Positions 59,437 through 64,000 of a stretch of DNA of 64,000 bases are shown in pieces. The position numbers were made by a program, and so were the translations under genes. The notes under the pieces are model-generated. The model saw only the letters and a program-made list of their open reading frames with translations. It did not search any database and had not been told where the DNA came from. The stretch spans positions 124,001 to 188,000 of the forward strand of contig NZ_BMVM01000008.1 of assembly GCF_014650715.1 (NCBI RefSeq), written 5' to 3'. Source of the DNA: Streptomyces bluensis (GTDB taxonomy: Bacteria > Actinomycetota > Actinomycetes > Streptomycetales > Streptomycetaceae). Position 1 is the stretch's first letter; every line of letters begins with the position of its first letter.

Positions 59437-60285
59437 TCACCCCGCGGAGCTCTTCGCCGCAACCACCGCGTCAAAAACCACCCGCTTCGGCACCCCCGCC
59501 TCCACGGCCACCGCCGCGATCGCCTCCTTGCGCCGCTCGCCCGCCTCCTCCCGCACCCGCACCCTCCGCACCAGTTCGTCGGCGTCGAGTTCCTCGGCCC
59601 CCTTCTCGGGGGCACCCTCCACGACGACGGTGATCTCCCCGCGCACCCCCTCGGCGGCCCAGGCGGCCAGCTCGTCCAAGGACCCCCGCCTTACCTCCTC
59701 GTACGTCTTGGTCAGCTCGCGGCACACCGCGGCCCGCCGCTCCGCCCCGAACACCTCGGCCATCGCCGCGAGGGTGTCGTCCAGCCGGTGCGGGGCCTCG
59801 AAGTACACGAGCGTGCGCCGTTCCCCGGCCACCTCCCGCAGCCGCGACAGCCGCTCGCCCGCCTTGCGCGGCAGGAACCCCTCGAAGCAGAACCGGTCCA
59901 CGGGCAGCCCGGACAGCGCGAGCGCGGTGAGCACGGCGGACGGGCCCGGGACGGCGGTGACGCGGATGTCCTTCTCGACGGCCGCGGCCACCAGCCGGTA
60001 CCCCGGGTCGGAGACCGACGGCATGCCCGCGTCCGTCACGAGCAGCACCCGGGAGCCCCCCACCAGCGCCTCGACGAGCTCGGGCGTTCGGGCGGACTCG
60101 TTGCCCTCGAAGTACGACACGACCCGTCCGGAGGGCTGCACGCCCAGCGCCTGGGTGAGGCGCCGCAGCCGCCGGGTGTCCTCGGCGGCGATCACGTCCG
60201 CCCCGGCCAGTTCCTCGGCGAGCCGGGGCGGGGCGTCCGCGATGTCGCCGATGGGGGTGCCTGCCAACACAAGGGTTCCTGTCAC
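59437..60285 (-). CDS. rsmI: 16S rRNA 2'-O-methyltransferase RsmI
   Basis: 282 aa from the GTG at 60285 (GAGGAT upstream). It methylates the ribose of C1402 in 16S rRNA. Motifs: LVLAGTPIGDIADAPPRLAE, VIAAEDTRRL, LVTDAGMPSVSDPGYRLV and VPGPSAVLTALALSGLP. Divergent from pmt with a 62-bp gap. Confidence 0.96.
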   Translation of the reverse strand: MTGTLVLAGTPIGDIADAPPRLAEELAGADVIAAEDTRRLRRLTQALGVQPSGRVVSYFEGNESARTPELVEALVGGSRVLLVTDAGMPSVSDPGYRLVAAAVEKDIRVTAVPGPSAVLTALALSGLPVDRFCFEGFLPRKAGERLSRLREVAGERRTLVYFEAPHRLDDTLAAMAEVFGAERRAAVCRELTKTYEEVRRGSLDELAAWAAEGVRGEITVVVEGAPEKGAEELDADELVRRVRVREEAGERRKEAIAAVAVEAGVPKRVVFDAVVAAKSSAG

Positions 60286-60347
60286 GTTTCCATCCTCGCA
60301 GGGGGCATACGCGGGACTCCCACAGACGTGTTCCCTACGATGGCGCG

Positions 60348-62096
60348 GTGACCAGTACCGCGAGTACCGAGTCCTCCATGGACACCCGGCAGAGCCAGGC
60401 CACCGAAGAGCAGCGGCCGTCATGGCAGCAGCGGCTGCGCCGGTTCGGATACACGGCGAAGCCGAGAGGCGACGTCCGTGACCGTCTGGTGCCTCCGTAC
60501 ACCCGGCCCGGCCCGCTCCTGTGGGCCGTGCTCGGGCTGCGCGGGGAGACCGGCGCCCGGATCACGCGCTGGGCGGCATGGGGCGGGCCGCTGCTGGTGA
60601 CGCTGCTCGCCGGGCTGCTGCGGTTCTGGAACCTGGGCAGCCCGAAGGCGGTGATATTCGACGAGACGTACTACGCCAAGGACGCGTGGGGGCTCATCCA
60701 CCGCGGGTTCGAGGTCAACTGGGCCAAGAACGCCAACGACCTCATCCTGCAGTCCGGCGGTCACGTCCCGGTCCCGACGGACCCGGCGTACGTGGTGCAT
60801 CCGCCGATCGGGAAGTACGTCATCGGCATCGGCGAGTGGCTGTTCGGGTTCACGCCGTTCGGCTGGCGCTTCATGCCGGCGCTGCTCGGCACGCTCTCCG
60901 TCCTGATGCTGTGCCGCATCGGACGCAGGCTGTTCCGCTCCACGTTCCTCGGCTGTCTCGCGGGGACGCTGATGGCGGTGGACGGGCTGCACTTCGTGAT
61001 GAGCCGTACGGCGCTGCTCGACCAGGTGCTGATGTTCTTCGTGCTGGCGGCGTTCGGCTGTCTGGTGATCGACCGCGACAGGACGAGGGAGCGGCTCGCC
61101 GCCGCGCTGCCACCGGACGGCGACGGGGTGGTCCGCCCGAACGCCCATGTGGCGGAGACCACCCGCTTCGGTCTGCGCCCCTGGCGCTGGCTGGCGGGCC
61201 TGTGCCTGGGCCTGGCCTTCGGCACCAAGTGGAACGCCCTCTACTTCCTCGCCGCGTTCTGCCTGATGGCGGTGTTGTGGGACGTCGGCTCCCGCAGGGT
61301 CGCGGGCGCGCACCGCCCGTACGCGACGGTCCTCAAGCGCGACACGGGCCTCACGTTCCTGGCCACGGTCCCGGTCGCCATCGCCACCTACCTGGCCTCG
61401 TGGACCGGCTGGATCCTCTCCCCCGACAACGGCTCGGGCGGCTACTTCCGCGACTGGGCGGCGACCGCGGGCAAGGGCGGCCACTTCACGTGGCTGCCCG
61501 ACTGGATGCGCAGCCTGTGGCACTACGAGTACGAGGTCTACCAGTTCCACGTGGGCCTGCACTCGCCGCACACGTACCAGTCGAACCCGTGGAGCTGGAT
61601 CGTGCTCGGCCGCCCGGTCTCGTACTTCTACGAGTCCCCGATGCCCGGCAAGGACGGCTGCCCGTCGGACGCGGGCGAGAAGTGCGCCCGCGAGGTCCTG
61701 GCCCTCGGCACACCGCTGCTGTGGTGGGCCGCCGCCTTCGCCGTGCTCTACGTCCTGTGGCGCTGGTTCTTCCGCCGCGACTGGCGCGCGGGCGCCATCG
61801 CCTGCGGTATCGCGGCCGGCTACTTCCCCTGGTTCATCTACCAGGAGCGCACGATCTTCTTCTTCTACGCGATCGTCTTCCTCCCGTTCCTCTGCCTGGC
61901 CGTCGCCATGATGATCGGCGCGGTCCTGGGCCCCCCGGGCTCGACGGAACGCCGCCGCGTCGCGGGCCTGGCGGGCGCGGGCGTCCTGGTCCTCCTGATC
62001 GCGTGGAACTTCATCTACTTCTGGCCGCTGTACACGGGCACGGCGATCCCGATCGACTCGTGGCGGGCTCGGATGTGGCTGGATACGTGGGTCTAG
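60348..62096 (+). CDS. pmt: Protein O-mannosyltransferase (GT39)
   Basis: 582 aa from a GTG, with about ten or eleven membrane helices. DETYYAKDAW in the first external loop carries the catalytic acid pair of the PMT family. The C-terminal part has GTKWNAL and YPWFIYQERTIFFFY-type text. It transfers mannose from a polyprenyl phosphate to secreted proteins; in Streptomyces it is also needed for phage phiC31 infection. Context with rsmI is conserved. Confidence 0.95.
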   Translation: MTSTASTESSMDTRQSQATEEQRPSWQQRLRRFGYTAKPRGDVRDRLVPPYTRPGPLLWAVLGLRGETGARITRWAAWGGPLLVTLLAGLLRFWNLGSPKAVIFDETYYAKDAWGLIHRGFEVNWAKNANDLILQSGGHVPVPTDPAYVVHPPIGKYVIGIGEWLFGFTPFGWRFMPALLGTLSVLMLCRIGRRLFRSTFLGCLAGTLMAVDGLHFVMSRTALLDQVLMFFVLAAFGCLVIDRDRTRERLAAALPPDGDGVVRPNAHVAETTRFGLRPWRWLAGLCLGLAFGTKWNALYFLAAFCLMAVLWDVGSRRVAGAHRPYATVLKRDTGLTFLATVPVAIATYLASWTGWILSPDNGSGGYFRDWAATAGKGGHFTWLPDWMRSLWHYEYEVYQFHVGLHSPHTYQSNPWSWIVLGRPVSYFYESPMPGKDGCPSDAGEKCAREVLALGTPLLWWAAAFAVLYVLWRWFFRRDWRAGAIACGIAAGYFPWFIYQERTIFFFYAIVFLPFLCLAVAMMIGAVLGPPGSTERRRVAGLAGAGVLVLLIAWNFIYFWPLYTGTAIPIDSWRARMWLDTWV

Positions 62097-62250
62097 CTGG
62101 GCCGTTCGGTTGGTCAGCCTGCTGCTCGCGTGAACCCGTGGCTCCGCTCCACTTTCGCCACGTGCAGCGTGTAGCCGAGTGATCGCTCATGGCGCCACCG
62201 TAAGGCGGGGCGTACGCCTCCGGAAGAACCAGGGGGCCTGAGTGCAGGCC

Positions 62251-62766
62251 CTAGCCGACCAGCGAGGTCGCCAGCTTCTCCAGCGCCGCCATCTGCTCCT
62301 GCACGCCGGTCTCCATGCCGGACTGGACGATCGCGTCGCGGACGGTGCGGTCAGGCACCTCGGTGAGCAGCCACAGTGATGTGCGGCCGTCCTTCTCGGT
62401 GAAAACGGCGGTGTTCACCGCCGCGTTCTCCTCCGCCTCCTCCGGGGTCATTCCGGGCGCGCCCTCGAACACCTCGGTCCAGACGATCCGCTCCTCGGGG
62501 ACGATCTCGCGGTACTCGCCGTGGAAGGCGACCTCGAATCCGCCGTCGGCCAGCGCACCCCACATGACGTATCGCCACTTGCCGCCGACACGGAAGTCCG
62601 TTTCGACCGTGTCCAACGTGCCACGCTCGCCGCACCACCAGCGCTTGACCAGTTCCGGTGTGGTCCACACCCGGTAGACCAGCCGGCGGGGCGCGTCGAA
62701 GTCCCGGGTGATGAGGATCTGGTCGTCCGCCGGGAGGGTGAGGGTCGCGGTGCGGTGGCTGGTCAT
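62251..62766 (-). CDS. SRPBCC (AHSA1-type) protein
   Basis: 171 aa. ITRDFDAPRRLVYRVWTTPE, RWWCGERGT, DFRVGGKWRYVMWG and the C-terminal helix (METGVQEQMAALEKLATSL) are typical of the START/Bet v 1-like fold. Often encoded with an ArsR repressor, whose broken remnant here overlaps its ATG by four bases. Ligand unknown. Confidence 0.9.
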   Translation of the reverse strand: MTSHRTATLTLPADDQILITRDFDAPRRLVYRVWTTPELVKRWWCGERGTLDTVETDFRVGGKWRYVMWGALADGGFEVAFHGEYREIVPEERIVWTEVFEGAPGMTPEEAEENAAVNTAVFTEKDGRTSLWLLTEVPDRTVRDAIVQSGMETGVQEQMAALEKLATSLVG

Positions 62767-62998
62767 GGTCTGTTCTCCGTCCTCTCGTCATGGTGCTCTT
62801 GCCGCTTGAGGTCCGCGATGACGGCGTCCAGCCGGTCGAACCGCGCCGACCAGAGCCGCTCGTATTCCCCGACCCAGTCGTGGATCGGCTTCAGCGCTCG
62901 GCGTTGAGCCGGTAGAACCGGTAGAACCGGTAGAACCGGTAGAACGGGTAGAACCGGTCCCGGCCGTCCTCCCGGACGTCCACGGCACCGCCCTGAGG
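62763..62998 (-). pseudogene. Broken ArsR-type regulator (frameshift and repeat expansion)
   Basis: The C-terminal half of an ArsR-like regulator is readable: GGAVDVREDGRDRFYPFYR, then after a -1 frameshift near 62893-62900, LKPIHDWVGEYERLWSARFD. The HTH-containing N-terminus is missing. A 9-bp unit (TTCTACCGG in sense, 62911-62955) is repeated five times, adding several Phe-Tyr-Arg triplets. The final TGA overlaps the SRPBCC start. Confidence 0.7.
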
Positions 62999-63003
62999 CA
63001 GGC

Positions 63004-63030
63004 GTCAGCCGGGCGTCAGCCGGGCGTCAG
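63004..63030. repeat. 11-bp tandem repeat at the ADH stop codon
   Basis: GTCAGCCGGGC occurs twice plus a partial copy. It contains the last codons and stop of the alcohol dehydrogenase gene. Confidence 0.8.
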
Positions 63031-64000
63031 CACCATCCGGAAGCGGGCCCTTCCGGCCAGCATCTTCTGGTAGGCCTCGTCGGCGCGGTCCAGCGGTACG
63101 GGCTCCGTCATCGGGCGGATGCCGTGCAGGACGCTGAACGCCATCGTGTCCTCCACGTCCTGCGAGGTGCCGGACGGGTGGCCCCGGACGACCTGGGCGC
63201 CCATGATCAGCTGGGCCGGGGTGATGCCCATCGGTTCGGTGGTGGCCCCGATGACGATCAGTTCCCCGCGGTGGGTCAGGCCGTCCGCGGTGGCCGTGAT
63301 GGCCGCGGAGTTCCCGGCGGTGGCGAGGACGGCCTTGGCGCCGCCGAGGGACCGCAGCGCCTCGCCGACCGGGGTGCCGGAGGTGCTGTCGATGTAGTGG
63401 TGGGCGCCCAGTTGCTTGGCGAGGTCGGCCTTCTCGGCGCCGCGGGCGATCCCCACGGTCTCGTAGCCCATCGCCACCGCGTACCGCACCCCGAGGTGCC
63501 CGAGGCCGCCGAGGCCGAGCACGGCGACCAGATCGCCGGGACGGGCGGAGCTGCGCCGCAGCCCGTTGTACGTGGTCACGCCCGCGCAGGCCATCGGCCC
63601 GGCATCGCTCGCCGCCAGTCCGTCGGGGATCCTGGCCAGGGCGTCGACGGGCGCGATCACCTTCTCCGCGTAGCCTCCGTCGTACGCCCATCCCGGGACC
63701 TTCAGGTTCTCGCACACGATGAAGTCGCCCTCCCGGCAGGGCCCGCAGTGGCCGCAGCTGCCGCCGAACCAGCCGACCGCGACCCGGTCACCGACCTGCC
63801 AGCCACGGTCCTGAAGACCTTCGCCCAACTCCTCGATGTGCCCGGCGATCTCGTGCCCGGGAACATCGGGGAAGGACACACCGGGTACCGCGCCGTTCAC
63901 GAAGAGTGCGTCGCTGTGGCAGACGCCGCACGCTTCCACAGCGATCCTCACATGGCAGGGTCCTGGCCGCGGCACCTCTCGCTCGGCCAGCTCGAACGTA
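63016..64000 (-). CDS. Zinc-dependent alcohol dehydrogenase, partial at right edge
   Basis: The frame is open to the right edge, so the start is outside; about 327 residues are visible. FELAEREVPRPGPCHVRI, then CGVCHSDALFVNG and VPGHEIAG bind the catalytic zinc, and GSCGHCGPCREGDFIVC binds the structural zinc. The Rossmann motif is AVLGLGGLGHLGVRYA. It is a medium-chain dehydrogenase of the AdhA type; the substrate alcohol or aldehyde is unknown. Confidence 0.93.
   Translation of the reverse strand, partial: TFELAEREVPRPGPCHVRIAVEACGVCHSDALFVNGAVPGVSFPDVPGHEIAGHIEELGEGLQDRGWQVGDRVAVGWFGGSCGHCGPCREGDFIVCENLKVPGWAYDGGYAEKVIAPVDALARIPDGLAASDAGPMACAGVTTYNGLRRSSARPGDLVAVLGLGGLGHLGVRYAVAMGYETVGIARGAEKADLAKQLGAHHYIDSTSGTPVGEALRSLGGAKAVLATAGNSAAITATADGLTHRGELIVIGATTEPMGITPAQLIMGAQVVRGHPSGTSQDVEDTMAFSVLHGIRPMTEPVPLDRADEAYQKMLAGRARFRMVLTPG

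Noticed and set aside
62788-62988. Independent 66-codon gene of Gly-Ser-Thr repeats
   Set aside because: It is the repeated 9-bp tract of the broken ArsR read in another frame.

Overview
The window is a very GC-rich actinomycete chromosome segment that looks like the core of a Streptomyces genome. The signs are GC-ending codons, frequent GTG and TTG starts, 4-bp start/stop overlaps, DUF397/DUF5753 regulators, SUKH proteins, protein O-mannosyltransferase and a galT-galE-galK operon. From memory the gene order follows S. coelicolor around SCO3100-SCO3156; I could not check this by alignment.

Layout. 1-4.4 kb: a SurA-like lipoprotein (cut by the left edge), a soluble Ser/Thr kinase coupled to a small membrane protein, an HNH-nuclease lipoprotein and an MT0933-like small protein. 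4.5-12.3 kb: mfd, a Phd/RelE-type toxin-antitoxin pair, and a MacB-like ABC pair. 12.8-16.2 kb: an MFS exporter, a tiny membrane protein, a mini insertion element carrying a SnoaL-like gene, then a decayed DUF5753 regulator with its DUF397 partner. 16.2-17.1 kb: a DivIVA-type coiled-coil protein. 17.3-22.3 kb: a compact set of SUKH, WHH-nuclease and YwqJ-deaminase-like genes, which is the most unusual block of the window. 22.4-24.9 kb: an orphan sensor kinase, a double-HTH protein and tRNA-Gln. 25-32.5 kb: housekeeping genes glmU, prs, rplY, pth and ppc. 32.8-37.6 kb: a desaturase with a TetR regulator, divergent methyltransferase and MarR genes with clear operator-like boxes, an orphan LuxR-type regulator and a GNAT acetyltransferase. 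37.7-43.2 kb: galK, galE, galT and a divergent sodium/solute symporter. 43.4-49.6 kb: a sortase substrate, a membrane-tethered PstS-like protein, an Rpn-type nuclease, an abaA/whiJ-like locus whose ATPase gene has an in-frame amber codon, and an atypical response regulator. 49.9-60.3 kb: a PQQ-propeller membrane protein, an ABC-F protein, ispE, ksgA, a resuscitation-promoting factor, tatD, a zinc-ribbon protein and rsmI. 60.3-64 kb: pmt, an SRPBCC gene with a broken ArsR partner, and a zinc alcohol dehydrogenase cut by the right edge.

Most of the segment is stable core: cell-wall precursor supply (glmU), nucleotide supply (prs), ribosome maturation and protection (ksgA, rsmI, rplY, pth, ABC-F), transcription-coupled repair (mfd), isoprenoids (ispE), galactose catabolism and spore/wall remodelling (rpf). 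The accessory layer is modest: one mini transposable element, several decayed regulator or toxin fragments, and short tandem repeats at gene ends and promoters. I saw no CRISPR array, rRNA operon, prophage or biosynthetic cluster.
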